A DNA stretch of 64,000 nucleotides, taken from positions 3,487,001 through 3,551,000 of the forward strand of contig OY288189.1 in the NCBI GenBank assembly GCA_958439205.1, in the 5' to 3' direction. The notes under the pieces were generated by a model. It did not search any database. It worked only from the letters and a program-made list of their open reading frames with translations, and was not told the DNA's origin. Positions within the stretch are counted from its first letter, which is position 1; each line of letters begins with the position of its first letter. A program made the translations under genes and the position numbers. This DNA is from an uncultured Allorhizobium sp. (GTDB lineage: Bacteria; Pseudomonadota; Alphaproteobacteria; Rhizobiales; Rhizobiaceae). This document shows, in pieces, positions 43,249-51,898 of the stretch.

Positions 43249-43845
43249 ATGAGACAGTGCAATTCCAGCCGCGGCGAACGCGGCAATCCCTTTTTCGCCT
43301 TCCGAGAAGCCATGCATGCCATGCGCCACGGCGGTCCCTTTGGCGGCCCCATGGGCGGCGGCCCCCGCGGCCGGGGCGGCGAGCGTCGGCGCATGTTCGA
43401 AGGTGGCGAGCTTCGGCTCGTGCTCTTGAAACTGATCGAAGACCAACCGCGCCACGGCTACGACCTGATCCGCGAAATCGAGAGCCTGTCCGGCGGCGCT
43501 TATGCGCCTTCGCCCGGTGTCGTCTATCCGACCATGACGCTGCTGCTCGACATGGGTCTTGCCGAAGAGGTCGAAAGCGACGGCCCGCGCAAGCTGATGA
43601 CGATTACGGAGACCGGTCGTCAGCATCTTGCCGAGCGGGCTGACGAGGTCGCAACAGCGATCGGCCGGTTGACCGCCCTTGCAAAGGTCAGCGAAAGAAC
43701 CGATGCAGCGCCTGTTCGGCGCGCCATGCACAACCTCAAGCAGGCCCTGCACGACTGTCTGTCACGCGAGGGTTCCACCCGCGAGACGCAATTGGAGGTC
43801 GCCCGCATCCTCGACGAGGCGGTCGGCAAGATCGAAAGGCTCTGA
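43249..43845 (+). CDS. PadR family transcriptional regulator
   Basis: 198 residues. The winged-helix core is GGELRLVLLKLIEDQPRHGYDLIREIESLSGGAYAPSPGVVYPTMTLLLDMGLAEEV, the PadR signature, preceded by a glycine- and arginine-rich 45-residue head (HGGPFGGPMGGGPRGRGGERRRM) not part of the DNA-binding domain. The C-terminal helices would form the dimer. ATG 43249 follows the palindrome above. Followed 2 bases later by a DUF2218 gene, a common pairing in alphaproteobacteria. Confidence 0.9.
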   Translation: MRQCNSSRGERGNPFFAFREAMHAMRHGGPFGGPMGGGPRGRGGERRRMFEGGELRLVLLKLIEDQPRHGYDLIREIESLSGGAYAPSPGVVYPTMTLLLDMGLAEEVESDGPRKLMTITETGRQHLAERADEVATAIGRLTALAKVSERTDAAPVRRAMHNLKQALHDCLSREGSTRETQLEVARILDEAVGKIERL

Positions 43846-43847
43846 GA

Positions 43848-44141
43848 ATGGCAACATCCACCACCACCGTTCCGACCGAAAACGGCTGGAAGTATCTCCA
43901 ACAGCTCTGCAAGCACTGGGCGCACAAGCTTGACGTCGAGCTGGACGAGCAGAACCACAAGGCCACCGTCAAATTCGACGAGGCCGTGGCGTCCATGCAA
44001 TGCGATGCAGCGACGCTAACGGTCTCGATCGAGACGGGCGATGCCGCAAAGCTCGAGACCTATCAGAGCGTTGTGGCGAGCCATCTCGACCGGTTCGCCT
44101 TCCGCGAGGCGCCCCTGCCTTTCGACTGGAAGGCTGCCTGA
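43848..44141 (+). CDS. DUF2218 protein
   Basis: 97 residues. The core KYLQQLCKHWAHKLDVELDEQNHKATVKFD and LDRFAFREAPLPFDW match DUF2218, a family often found behind siderophore or iron-related genes and PadR regulators. It has no signal peptide, and the two cysteines (QLCKHW, MQCDAA) and histidine could bind a metal; that is inference. Co-transcribed with padR. Confidence 0.85.
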   Translation: MATSTTTVPTENGWKYLQQLCKHWAHKLDVELDEQNHKATVKFDEAVASMQCDAATLTVSIETGDAAKLETYQSVVASHLDRFAFREAPLPFDWKAA

Positions 44142-44181
44142 ACTTTGCGGGCTCTTGGCTACAGTGGGAACCTCAACCGAT

Positions 44182-44209
44182 TGATCAGCCTCCAACCGGA
44201 GGCTGATCA
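44182..44209. terminator. Perfect 12 bp hairpin
   Basis: TGATCAGCCTCC (44182-44193) and GGAGGCTGATCA (44198-44209) with an AACC loop, after the DUF2218 gene. No T run follows, so it may act as a transcript end protector or weak terminator. Confidence 0.65.
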
Positions 44210-44340
44210 CCCTGACAGAGACAAGTGCAAGTTATCCCTCTAACAGTCGAATCCCCCCAAGATAAGAACTTCCACCACCGGCGAAAGTTGCTAGAAAGCC
44301 GAATGGGCGGACAAGGGCGCTGGCCAAATGGGGGATTGCT

Positions 44341-45504
44341 ATGACTGTGGTAACAAGAACATCGACATCTTGGTTTTCGCGTCTGGGCGGGGCGCTGACG
44401 GGTGTTGTGTTCGGCTTTATTCTATTGATCGTGGCAATCGTCGCGCTGTTCTGGAACGAAGGACGATCGGTCGCGACTTATGAATCTCTGGTGGAAGGCC
44501 AGGCGATCGTCGTCAGCACCGATGCAGCGCGGATCGACCCTGCGCTCGATGGCAAGCTGGTGCATATCGAAAGCGCCGTGGTTCCGCAGGCTGACGTCGT
44601 CGATGCGGATACGGGGATCAGCGCAAGCGGCGTGATTGGTCTGGCGCGCAAGGTCGAGATGTATCAATGGGTCGAGGAAAAGAGCAGCAAGACCGAGAAG
44701 AAACTGGGCGGCGGCGAAGAAACCGTGACGACCTACAGCTATTCCAAGGAATGGAGCGAAAAAGCCCAGGATTCCTCGGAGTTCCAGGAAACCACAGGAC
44801 ACGATAACCCGGAATTCTGGCTGCCATCAACGGAAACTCTTGTGGAAACGGCGCGATTGGGAGCCTTCAGCGTGGAGGGCTCGCAGATCGCATCCGCTGG
44901 CACGCGACAAGCCTTGCCGATCACCGCTGAAACAGCGGCCGAGGCCTCCGAAGCGCTCGGCTATCCCGGCGAGGGCCGTGCCGTCACGCAGGCACTTTAC
45001 TTCGGCGCCGATGAAAAGGCGCCGCAGGTCGGGGACACCCGGATCCGCTTCGAGAAGATCGTGCTGCCCGAAGTCAGCGCTGTGGCCATGCAGCGTGGTG
45101 ATCGCCTGGCCGAATACACCACGGAAAACGGCTATACGCTCTTCCTGCTCGCCGCTGGCCGCGAAACCTCGGACAAGATGTTCGCCGACAGCCAGACCGG
45201 CAACGTCATTCTCACCTGGGTCATTCGCGCAGCGGGGATCCTGGGTTTGTTCGTCGGCTTTGCCCTCATCCTGCGGATCTTCAGCGTGATCGGTGACGTC
45301 ATTCCGTTCGTCGGCACCCTGATCGGCTTCGGGACGGGTCTGATCTCGTTCGTCCTGGCGATCGCGGTCGGCGTAACTGTCATTGCGATCGGCTGGTTCG
45401 CTGTCAGGCCGCTGCTATCGATCGGGCTGATCGTGGGCGTGGTCGCGATTATCTGGGCCTATTCCAGGTATGTCCGCAAACAGACGGCCGAGCCTGTGGC
45501 ATGA
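44341..45504 (+). CDS. TMEM43 family membrane protein
   Basis: 387 residues. N-terminal helix (ALTGVVFGFILLIVAIVALFWNEGRS) and three C-terminal helices (WVIRAAGILGLFVGFALILRIFSVI, VIPFVGTLIGFGTGLISFVLAIAVGVTVIAIGWF, LLSIGLIVGVVAIIWAYSRYV), with a large periplasmic domain between them; this is the TMEM43 layout, with FWNEGRSVATYESLVEG at the start of the loop. Its function is unknown in bacteria, while the human relative is a nuclear-envelope protein. It stands alone. Confidence 0.85.
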   Translation: MTVVTRTSTSWFSRLGGALTGVVFGFILLIVAIVALFWNEGRSVATYESLVEGQAIVVSTDAARIDPALDGKLVHIESAVVPQADVVDADTGISASGVIGLARKVEMYQWVEEKSSKTEKKLGGGEETVTTYSYSKEWSEKAQDSSEFQETTGHDNPEFWLPSTETLVETARLGAFSVEGSQIASAGTRQALPITAETAAEASEALGYPGEGRAVTQALYFGADEKAPQVGDTRIRFEKIVLPEVSAVAMQRGDRLAEYTTENGYTLFLLAAGRETSDKMFADSQTGNVILTWVIRAAGILGLFVGFALILRIFSVIGDVIPFVGTLIGFGTGLISFVLAIAVGVTVIAIGWFAVRPLLSIGLIVGVVAIIWAYSRYVRKQTAEPVA

Positions 45505-45635
45505 ATTGCCGGCTCGGGGCTCTGTAACGAACCTTGGGCACTTCCGCATCAAAGAAGCAAGACTTGAACAAGAGCGGCCTTGCCAAACACCGGCAGGGTC
45601 GCTCTAAGCTTGTCTGACAACAGGAGGACAAGCCC

Positions 45636-46409
45636 ATGACTGCACTCACCATTCCCGATCTTTCTGGCAAGGCCGTGCTGATCACCGGCGCATCGAGCGG
45701 CATCGGTGAGGCTCTCGCCCGCGGCTTCGCAGCCCAGGGCGCGCTGGTTGGATTGCACTACAATTCCAACGCTGAAGCAGCCCATGCGATCGCTGGCGAT
45801 ATCGAGGCTTCAGGCGGCAGCGTCGTTCTCGTCAAGGCGGACGCCGCTTCCTCAGAGGCCATGGCCGAGGCTGTCGCCCATGTGGCGAAGACCTTCGGGC
45901 GGCTCGACGGTGTGATCAACAATGCCGGCAGCATGATCGCCCGTGTGCTCTATGAGGACATGACGGACGCGCAATATGACAAGGTGATGGACGTGAATGC
46001 CCGCTCGGTGCTGTCCACCACGCAGGCGGCCGTCAACCATCTCAAGCGCGAAGGGGGCTTCATCATCAACACGACCTCGGTCGCCGCCCGTACGGGTGGC
46101 ACCGCGGGCTCGGGCGTCTATGGCTCGTCCAAGGCGTTTGTTGCTGCGGTCACCAAGGGCATGGCGCTGGAATTCGGCAAATACAACATCCGCGTCAATG
46201 CGGTGGCGCCTGGCGTCATCACCACGCCCTTCCAGGACAAATACGCCCTGCCCGGCCAGCTCGATCAGGTGGCGGGAAGCGTGCCGCTCAAGCGCACAGG
46301 GACGCCACAGGATTGCGTCGGCGCCTATCTCTTTCTGGCGTCAGAGATGCTGTCCGGCTACATCACGGGGCAGACGATCGATGTGAATGGTGGGCAGTTC
46401 ATGCCGTGA
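45636..46409 (+). CDS. SDR family oxidoreductase
   Basis: 257 residues of the classical short-chain dehydrogenase type. The NAD(P) motif is VLITGASSGIGEALARGF, then NNAGS, the catalytic Ser in NTTSVAART and the YGSSKAF motif with Tyr and Lys, and the end GYITGQTIDVNGGQFMP. Substrate unknown. AGGAGG lies before the ATG. Its last codons lie 12 bases from the true end of the convergent vapC. Confidence 0.92.
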   Translation: MTALTIPDLSGKAVLITGASSGIGEALARGFAAQGALVGLHYNSNAEAAHAIAGDIEASGGSVVLVKADAASSEAMAEAVAHVAKTFGRLDGVINNAGSMIARVLYEDMTDAQYDKVMDVNARSVLSTTQAAVNHLKREGGFIINTTSVAARTGGTAGSGVYGSSKAFVAAVTKGMALEFGKYNIRVNAVAPGVITTPFQDKYALPGQLDQVAGSVPLKRTGTPQDCVGAYLFLASEMLSGYITGQTIDVNGGQFMP

Positions 46410-46421
46410 AGGCAGTTAACA

Positions 46422-46786
46422 TCACAGTTCGTAGGGTACGGTGATGTCTGGATGTTGACGCGGGAACCCTTCGTATCCCGTGTCAGCAATCGCAGGCCAT
46501 TTGCCTTTGCTGCCCCCCAGATCATGGCATCCGGCAGTTTGAGCTTATGGTTTTGCCTGACGATGACCGCGTGGTCTGCGACATCCTGTGTCAGACCGAT
46601 AACTTCAAATCCTTTCAGGAAGGCGCGCGTGGCTTCACCCAAATCCGGCGGAGCTCCGACCATCACCTCGATCCAGGTGATGATGCTGATCGCTCGCTCA
46701 GGATAGCTGTCTAAAACTTCCTGTGCCTCAGGCACACCATTGAGTACATCGATCACGATATTCGTGTCGAGGAGTACTTTCACCAT
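46422..46786 (-). pseudogene. vapC: VapC toxin, C-terminal frameshift
   Basis: PIN-domain ribonuclease of a type II toxin-antitoxin pair. All catalytic acids are readable in the first 120 codons: LLDTNIVID, TWIEVMVG, LPDAMIWG and LLTRDT. After RDTKG the frame leaves the family pattern and runs to a stop at 46358. In the neighbouring frame the sequence reads FPRQHPDITVPYEL followed by TGA at 46422-46424, the normal VapC ending. One base is missing from a GGG run near 46465. The last beta strand is therefore wrong, and activity is uncertain. Start overlaps vapB as ATGGTGA. Confidence 0.8.
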
Positions 46787-46992
46787 TCGGAGCGGAGCCG
46801 ACGCTGGACGACAAGTCCGTCTTCGGAGTTGCCCCAGAGCCCGAACCCACTCCGGACGGCATCGTCCTTCTGTCGATCCAGCAGTTCACCAACGGCTTCC
46901 CTGATCAGCGAAGCGCGAGATACTTGCTTGGCAGCAGCGAGCTTATCCAATGCCTCGATCTGTGCGTCGGGAATATCGACTAGGGTGCGCAT
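46780..46992 (-). CDS. vapB: VapB antitoxin (ribbon-helix-helix)
   Basis: 70 residues. The CopG-type RHH DNA-binding start is MRTLVDIPDAQIEALDKLAAAKQVSRASLIREAVGELLDRQ, and the C-terminal part (FGLWGNSEDGLVVQRRLRSEW) binds the toxin. GGAGGA is before the ATG. The gene overlaps vapC by 7 bases, which secures antitoxin in excess. It should bind the inverted repeat just upstream of its own start. Confidence 0.9.
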   Translation of the reverse strand: MRTLVDIPDAQIEALDKLAAAKQVSRASLIREAVGELLDRQKDDAVRSGFGLWGNSEDGLVVQRRLRSEW

Positions 46993-47003
46993 GCGTCCTC
47001 CGC

Positions 47004-47026
47004 GTGATATCGTCCCTATATATCAC
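47004..47026. promoter_or_regulatory. VapB operator
   Basis: GTGATAT (47004-47010) and ATATCAC (47020-47026) form a perfect 7-base inverted repeat spaced by 9 bases, 12 bases upstream of the vapB start and overlapping the AT-rich promoter region. The spacing fits binding by two RHH dimers. Confidence 0.6.
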
Positions 47027-47054
47027 CAGAGGTACAAATTCGCCAGCAGGCCCC

Positions 47055-48428
47055 TCACCCCTCGCCGCGATTGTCCTTCAGCCAGTCCAGACCATTGCGC
47101 AGCGTGTCGACTGCCTGGTCGATCTCGGAACGCGAGATGATCAGCGGCGGGGAGAAGAGCATGCGGTCGCCGGTGGCGCGCAGCACGACGCCGGCGTTCA
47201 CACATTGGTTGCGGACAGCTGTCCCGGTATCATCAGGCTTCTTGAAACGGCGGCGGGTGGCCTTGTCGGCGGTGATCTGGACCGCGCCCATCAGGCCGAC
47301 GCTGACGGCTTCACCGACGAGTTCATGGTCGGTGAGCGAGGCGAGCGCCTGAGCGAGATAGGGGCCGGTATCGTCGCGGACGCGATCGACGAGACCTTCT
47401 TCCTCGATGATGCGGATGTTTTCCAGCGCTGCGGCAGCGGCCACCGGGTGACCGGAATAGGTGTAACCGTGGTAGAAATCGCCGAGTTCGTTGACCATGA
47501 CTTCCGCCACGCGGTCGGAGACGAGAACGCCACCGATCGGCAGATAGCCAGAGGATAGGCCCTTGGCGATCGGCGCGAGGTCCGGCTCGAAATCATAATG
47601 CTGGTGGCCGAACCACGAGCCGAGGCGGCCGAAGCCCGAGATGACTTCGTCGGCGACGAGCAGGATCTGGTACTTGGCGCAGATGCGCTTGATCTCAGGC
47701 CAGTAGGTCGAGGGCGGCACGATGACGCCGCCGGCCCCCTGGATCGGCTCGGCGACGAAGGCGGCGACATTTTCCTCGCCGAGCTCGATGATCTTCTCTT
47801 CGAGCTCGCGGGCAACCTTCAGGCCGAAATCCTCAGGTGTCAGATCGCCGCCCTCGGCATACCAGTAGGGCTGGTTGATGTGGTGGATGCCTTCGATCGG
47901 CAGGTTGCCCTGCTCGTGCATCCACTTCATGCCGCCGAGCGAGGCGCCGGCGACGGTGGAGCCGTGATAGGCGTTCTTGCGGGCAATCACCTGCGTCTTG
48001 GTCTCGTGGCCGAGCGCCTTCCAGTAGACCCGCGCCATGCGGAACCAGGTGTCGGAGGCTTCTGAGCCGGAATTGGAGAAGAAGACGCGGTTGATCTTCG
48101 GCCCGGTCTTCTCGGCGATCTTCTGGGCGAGCAGCGTGGTCGGCGGCGTCGTGGTGCCGAAGAAGGTGTTGTAATAGGGCAGTTCCAGCATCTGGGCGTG
48201 GACCACATCGGCGATCGACTTGCGGCCATAGCCGACATTGACGCACCAGAGGCCGGCAAAGGCGTCGAGATACTGCTTGCCGGTCGAGTCCCAGATATGC
48301 ACGCCCTCCGCCCGGGTGATGATCTTGGTGCCGGCCGCATTCAGCTTCTTCATGTCCGAGAAGGGATGAAGATGATGGGCGGCATCGATGGCACCGAGAT
48401 TGGAGACGGCGGTCACTGGCTTGTTCAT
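47055..48428 (-). CDS. Class III aminotransferase (putrescine/omega-amino acid type)
   Basis: 457 residues, PLP enzyme. Family marks are FSNSGSEASDTWFRMARVY, RKNAYHGSTVAG, FVAEPIQGAGGVIVPP, LLVADEVISGFGRLGSWFG, the PLP lysine in PDLAPIAKGLSSGYLPIGG and YTYSGHPVAAAAAL. It resembles SpuC-like putrescine:pyruvate and beta-alanine aminotransferases. The divergent neighbour is a PuuA-like glutamine synthetase, suggesting polyamine or omega-amine breakdown. The exact substrate cannot be read. Confidence 0.88.
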   Translation of the reverse strand: MNKPVTAVSNLGAIDAAHHLHPFSDMKKLNAAGTKIITRAEGVHIWDSTGKQYLDAFAGLWCVNVGYGRKSIADVVHAQMLELPYYNTFFGTTTPPTTLLAQKIAEKTGPKINRVFFSNSGSEASDTWFRMARVYWKALGHETKTQVIARKNAYHGSTVAGASLGGMKWMHEQGNLPIEGIHHINQPYWYAEGGDLTPEDFGLKVARELEEKIIELGEENVAAFVAEPIQGAGGVIVPPSTYWPEIKRICAKYQILLVADEVISGFGRLGSWFGHQHYDFEPDLAPIAKGLSSGYLPIGGVLVSDRVAEVMVNELGDFYHGYTYSGHPVAAAAALENIRIIEEEGLVDRVRDDTGPYLAQALASLTDHELVGEAVSVGLMGAVQITADKATRRRFKKPDDTGTAVRNQCVNAGVVLRATGDRMLFSPPLIISRSEIDQAVDTLRNGLDWLKDNRGEG

Positions 48429-48620
48429 GGGTCTGGTCCTTGACCGGGGCGGAAGCTCTTGCTTTCACGGCCAAACTTGGTCCGCGTGCCTGCCTTGCCC
48501 CGCATTGAAAGGCGGAACATTATCGGCTACGAACATGACCGTCCAAAACGCGTTTGGCAAGGCACCGATTGCCGCGTTCCTCCGGCCAAATCCGCCCCGA
48601 AAGCCAACGAGAGTTTTCCC

Positions 48621-49979
48621 ATGACAGCACCGACCGAGGCCGCCGATCAGACCGCAGCCGACCCTTCCGCTCGCATCGAGGTGCTGCTTGTCGGCATGAA
48701 TGGCGACCTGCGCGGCAAGATGATCCCGCTGAAAGCCGAGGACAAGGTCTGGAAGAACACCGTGCGCCTGCCGGCCTCCACCCAGTCGCTCGATATCTGG
48801 GGCGACGACAATGACGACATCACCAAGATCTCGCTGACGCTGGGCGATCCCGATGGCATCTGTACACCGGACAAGAATTCGCTGACCACGCTTCCCTGGG
48901 GCCCTGCCGGCTCCAAGCAGGTGCTCGCCACCATGCACACACTGTCAGGCGAGCCGCATTATGTCTGCCCGCGCGCCATCCTCGCCAATGTGATGAAGCG
49001 CTTCGAGGAAAAGGGCCTGACGCCTGTCGTTGCCACCGAGCTCGAATTCTACGTGATGGAGCCTGACTTCCGCGACACCGGCGTGCCGATGCCGCCGAAG
49101 GCGCTGGTCATGAACGACGAAGTCGAGGGCTATCAGCTCTATGACATGCGCGCGACCGCCGCGATGGAAGACTTCCTCGATACGGTGCGCGAATATTGCG
49201 ACGACATGGGTCTGCCGGCCGATGCGACGACTGCCGAATTCGGCCCCGGCCAGTTCGAGGTCAACCTGTTGCACAAGCCGGATGCGATGGCGGCTGCCGA
49301 CGACTGCATTTACCTCAAGCGCGTCGTCGATTTCGCCGCCCGTCGCCACGGCTTCAAGGCCACCTGCATGGCCAAGCCCTATGGCGACCATGCGGGCTCC
49401 GGCCTGCATGTGCATGCCTCGATCATCGACAAGGACGGGAAGAACATCCTCGACGCCAAGGGCGGCGATCCGGTGAAGCTGAAGTCGATCACCGCCGGCA
49501 TGCTGAAGTCGATGCAGGACGCGCAGCTGATCTTTGCGCCCTTTGCCAATTCCTATCGCCGTTTCCAGCCGGGCTCCTTTGCGCCCGACAAGATCGACTG
49601 GGGTTTTGGAAATCGCGGCACGGCGATCCGCATTCCAGACAAGGACGGCCCGGCTGCCCGTATCGAACACCGTGTCGCGGGCGCGGACGCCAATCCGCAC
49701 CTGCTGCTCGCGGCCATCCTCGGCGGCATCCTGCTTGGCCTCGACGAGGATCTCGATCCTGGTCAGGTCACGACGCCGGATAGCGCGCCTGAAAACCCCG
49801 ACATGCTGACCTATGATTTCCTGACCGCCGTCGAGCGTTTCCGCGCCTCGGCCTTCATCAAGGACATTTTCGGCGCCGAGTATCAGCGGATCTATGGCGA
49901 CACCAAGCGCAAGGAGGCGATGGCCTATCTGCGCACCGTCTCGAGCTTCGACTACCAGACCTATCTGCCGCGGATCTGA
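48621..49979 (+). CDS. Glutamine synthetase family protein (PuuA-like)
   Basis: 452 residues. Ligands of the active site are visible: VATELEFYVM, TAEFGPGQFEVNL, HAGSGLHVHASI, RFQPGSF and RIEHRVAGADANPHLLLAA. It lacks the adenylylation loop tyrosine of GlnA-I, and its context and length fit the gamma-glutamylputrescine/gamma-glutamylamide synthetases, which attach glutamate to amines. The start ATG 48621 follows GAGAG; the longer frame begins in non-coding DNA. It is divergent from the aminotransferase, sharing a 190 bp promoter region. Confidence 0.88.
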   Translation: MTAPTEAADQTAADPSARIEVLLVGMNGDLRGKMIPLKAEDKVWKNTVRLPASTQSLDIWGDDNDDITKISLTLGDPDGICTPDKNSLTTLPWGPAGSKQVLATMHTLSGEPHYVCPRAILANVMKRFEEKGLTPVVATELEFYVMEPDFRDTGVPMPPKALVMNDEVEGYQLYDMRATAAMEDFLDTVREYCDDMGLPADATTAEFGPGQFEVNLLHKPDAMAAADDCIYLKRVVDFAARRHGFKATCMAKPYGDHAGSGLHVHASIIDKDGKNILDAKGGDPVKLKSITAGMLKSMQDAQLIFAPFANSYRRFQPGSFAPDKIDWGFGNRGTAIRIPDKDGPAARIEHRVAGADANPHLLLAAILGGILLGLDEDLDPGQVTTPDSAPENPDMLTYDFLTAVERFRASAFIKDIFGAEYQRIYGDTKRKEAMAYLRTVSSFDYQTYLPRI

Positions 49980-50014
49980 TCCCCGATCAGACCTCTCCAA
50001 TCGAGCGATCATCA

Positions 50015-50052
50015 GACAGGGGCGGCCCTCAAGCCGCCCCTGTCGCATTTTT
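50015..50052 (+). terminator. Rho-independent terminator
   Basis: GACAGGGGCGGC (50015-50026) and GCCGCCCCTGTC (50033-50044), followed by GCATTTTT; ends the glutamine synthetase gene. Confidence 0.9.
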
Positions 50053-50238
50053 GACAGCAAATGACGCGATAATTTTATTTCGTCATAAAACGGTCACGCG
50101 AAATCTTCGGTCCAAGTCACAGGCAAACGATCAAATCTCCTCCCCAAAATTAGGGTAGCCGCAGAAAATGCGGGTTGTGTCGGCTTCCTGAATAATCTTC
50201 TCTCCCTTTCCGTTAACGTGAACTGGGAGTTCCAAACG

Positions 50239-51837
50239 ATGTCTATCCAGACGCGCCGACTGCTCGGCACCTCTCTTCTCCTCACCTCCATTCTGTTTGG
50301 CGCGAGCCAGGCGCTGGCCGAAGTCGTGCTTCATCGCGGCAATTCCGGCGAGCCGCAGACGCTCGATCAGGCCAATACCTCGATCGACATCGAGGCCTTC
50401 ATTCTAAAGGATCTCTATGAGGGTCTGACCATCTATGACGCCAAGGGCGAGATCGTCCCGGGTGCTGCCGAAAGCTGGACAATTTCCGACGACGGCACGG
50501 TCTACACCTTCAAGATCCGCGAAAACGCCAAGTGGTCGGACGGCTCGCCGGTGACGGCTGAAGACTTCGTCTACTCGATCCAGCGCGTCCAGAACCCAGA
50601 AACCGCTGCCAAATACGCCAACATCCTTTACCCGATCAAGAATGCCGAAAAGGCCAACAAGGGTGAAGCGAAGCTGGAAGAAATCGGCGCAAAAGCCGTC
50701 GACGCAAAGACGCTGGAAATCACGCTGGAGCGCGCGACCCCGTTCTTCCTCGAACTGCTCGCCCACCAGACCGCCCTTCCAGTTTCCAAGGCGAGCCTCG
50801 AAAAGAACGGCAAGGACTTCGTCAAGCCGGGCGTGATGGTCTCGAACGGCGCCTACAAGCTCGAAAGCCATGTGCCGAACGACAACCTCGTCGTGGTGAA
50901 GAACGAAAACCACTGGGATGCCGCCAACACCCAGATCGACAAGGTCGTCTTCTACCCGATCGACGATCAGGCCGCTTCGGTCCGTCGTTTCGAAGCCAAG
51001 GAAATGGACCTCGTCTACAACTTCTCGGCCGACCAGATCGACCGCCTGAAGGAAAGCTATGGCGAGCAGGTCCGCGTGTCGCCGTCGGCTTCGACCTATT
51101 ACTACGTCTTCGACACCCGCCAGGAGCCCTATAGCGACGTGCGCGTCCGCCAGGCCTTGTCCATGGCCGTCGATCGCGACTTCCTGGCCGAGGAGATCTA
51201 TTCCGGTGCGCAGCTGCCCACCTACTCCCTCGTTCCGGACGGTCTCGGCGGCTATGCTGCAGCCAAGGCCGACTTCGCCGAACTGTCGCAGCTCGACCGC
51301 GAAGACAAGGCGATCGAACTGATGAAGGAAGCCGGTTACGGTGAAGGCGGCAAGCCGCTCAACATCGAGATCCGCTACAACACCAACCCGAACCACGAGC
51401 GCGTCGCCACCGCGATCGCCGACATGTGGAAGAACACGTTCGGCGCCAGCGTCACCATGACGAACCTCGACGTCGCCTCGCACTACGCCTATCTTCAGGA
51501 AGGCGGCGCCTTCAACGTTGCCCGGGCAGGCTGGGTGTCCGACTATGCGGATGCGGAAAACTTCCTCGCCCTCAACGTCTCGACCAACACCTCGTTCAAT
51601 TACGGGAAGTACAACAACCCGGAATTCGACGCGCTGATGGCCAAGTCCTACACCGAGGCCGATGCCGAAGCCCGCAAGAAGATCATGCATGACGCCGAAG
51701 TCATCCTGATGCGTGATCAGCCGATCGCTCCGTTGATGAGCACGGCCAATCTGTGGCTGGTTTCCGACCGCGTCAGCGGCTGGCAGGATAACGCCGCCAA
51801 CGAGCATCTCAGCCGCTTCCTTCGCGTCGCTGAATAA
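50239..51837 (+). CDS. oppA: Peptide ABC transporter substrate-binding protein
   Basis: 532 residues with a signal peptide (LLGTSLLLTSILFGASQALA, then EVVLHRGNSGEPQTLDQANT). The SBP family 5 pattern includes LYEGLTIYDAKGEIVPGAAESWTISDDGTVYTFKIRENAKWSDGSPVTAEDFVYSIQR and PYSDVRVRQALSMAVDRDFL. It binds oligopeptides in the periplasm for the OppBC-DF complex encoded next. ATG 50239 has GGGAG upstream. Peptide length and preference are unknown. Confidence 0.92.
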   Translation: MSIQTRRLLGTSLLLTSILFGASQALAEVVLHRGNSGEPQTLDQANTSIDIEAFILKDLYEGLTIYDAKGEIVPGAAESWTISDDGTVYTFKIRENAKWSDGSPVTAEDFVYSIQRVQNPETAAKYANILYPIKNAEKANKGEAKLEEIGAKAVDAKTLEITLERATPFFLELLAHQTALPVSKASLEKNGKDFVKPGVMVSNGAYKLESHVPNDNLVVVKNENHWDAANTQIDKVVFYPIDDQAASVRRFEAKEMDLVYNFSADQIDRLKESYGEQVRVSPSASTYYYVFDTRQEPYSDVRVRQALSMAVDRDFLAEEIYSGAQLPTYSLVPDGLGGYAAAKADFAELSQLDREDKAIELMKEAGYGEGGKPLNIEIRYNTNPNHERVATAIADMWKNTFGASVTMTNLDVASHYAYLQEGGAFNVARAGWVSDYADAENFLALNVSTNTSFNYGKYNNPEFDALMAKSYTEADAEARKKIMHDAEVILMRDQPIAPLMSTANLWLVSDRVSGWQDNAANEHLSRFLRVAE

Positions 51838-51898
51838 TCTCGTCACGTGACCGGACGACGCACGGCTCCGCCGCGCGTCGTCCTCTCAGGAGCAGGAC

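Noticed and set aside
46358..46421. Extension of vapC to a stop at 46358
   Set aside because: The tail encoded there is unlike VapC and the normal ending is readable in the adjacent frame, so the extension is a result of the frameshift.
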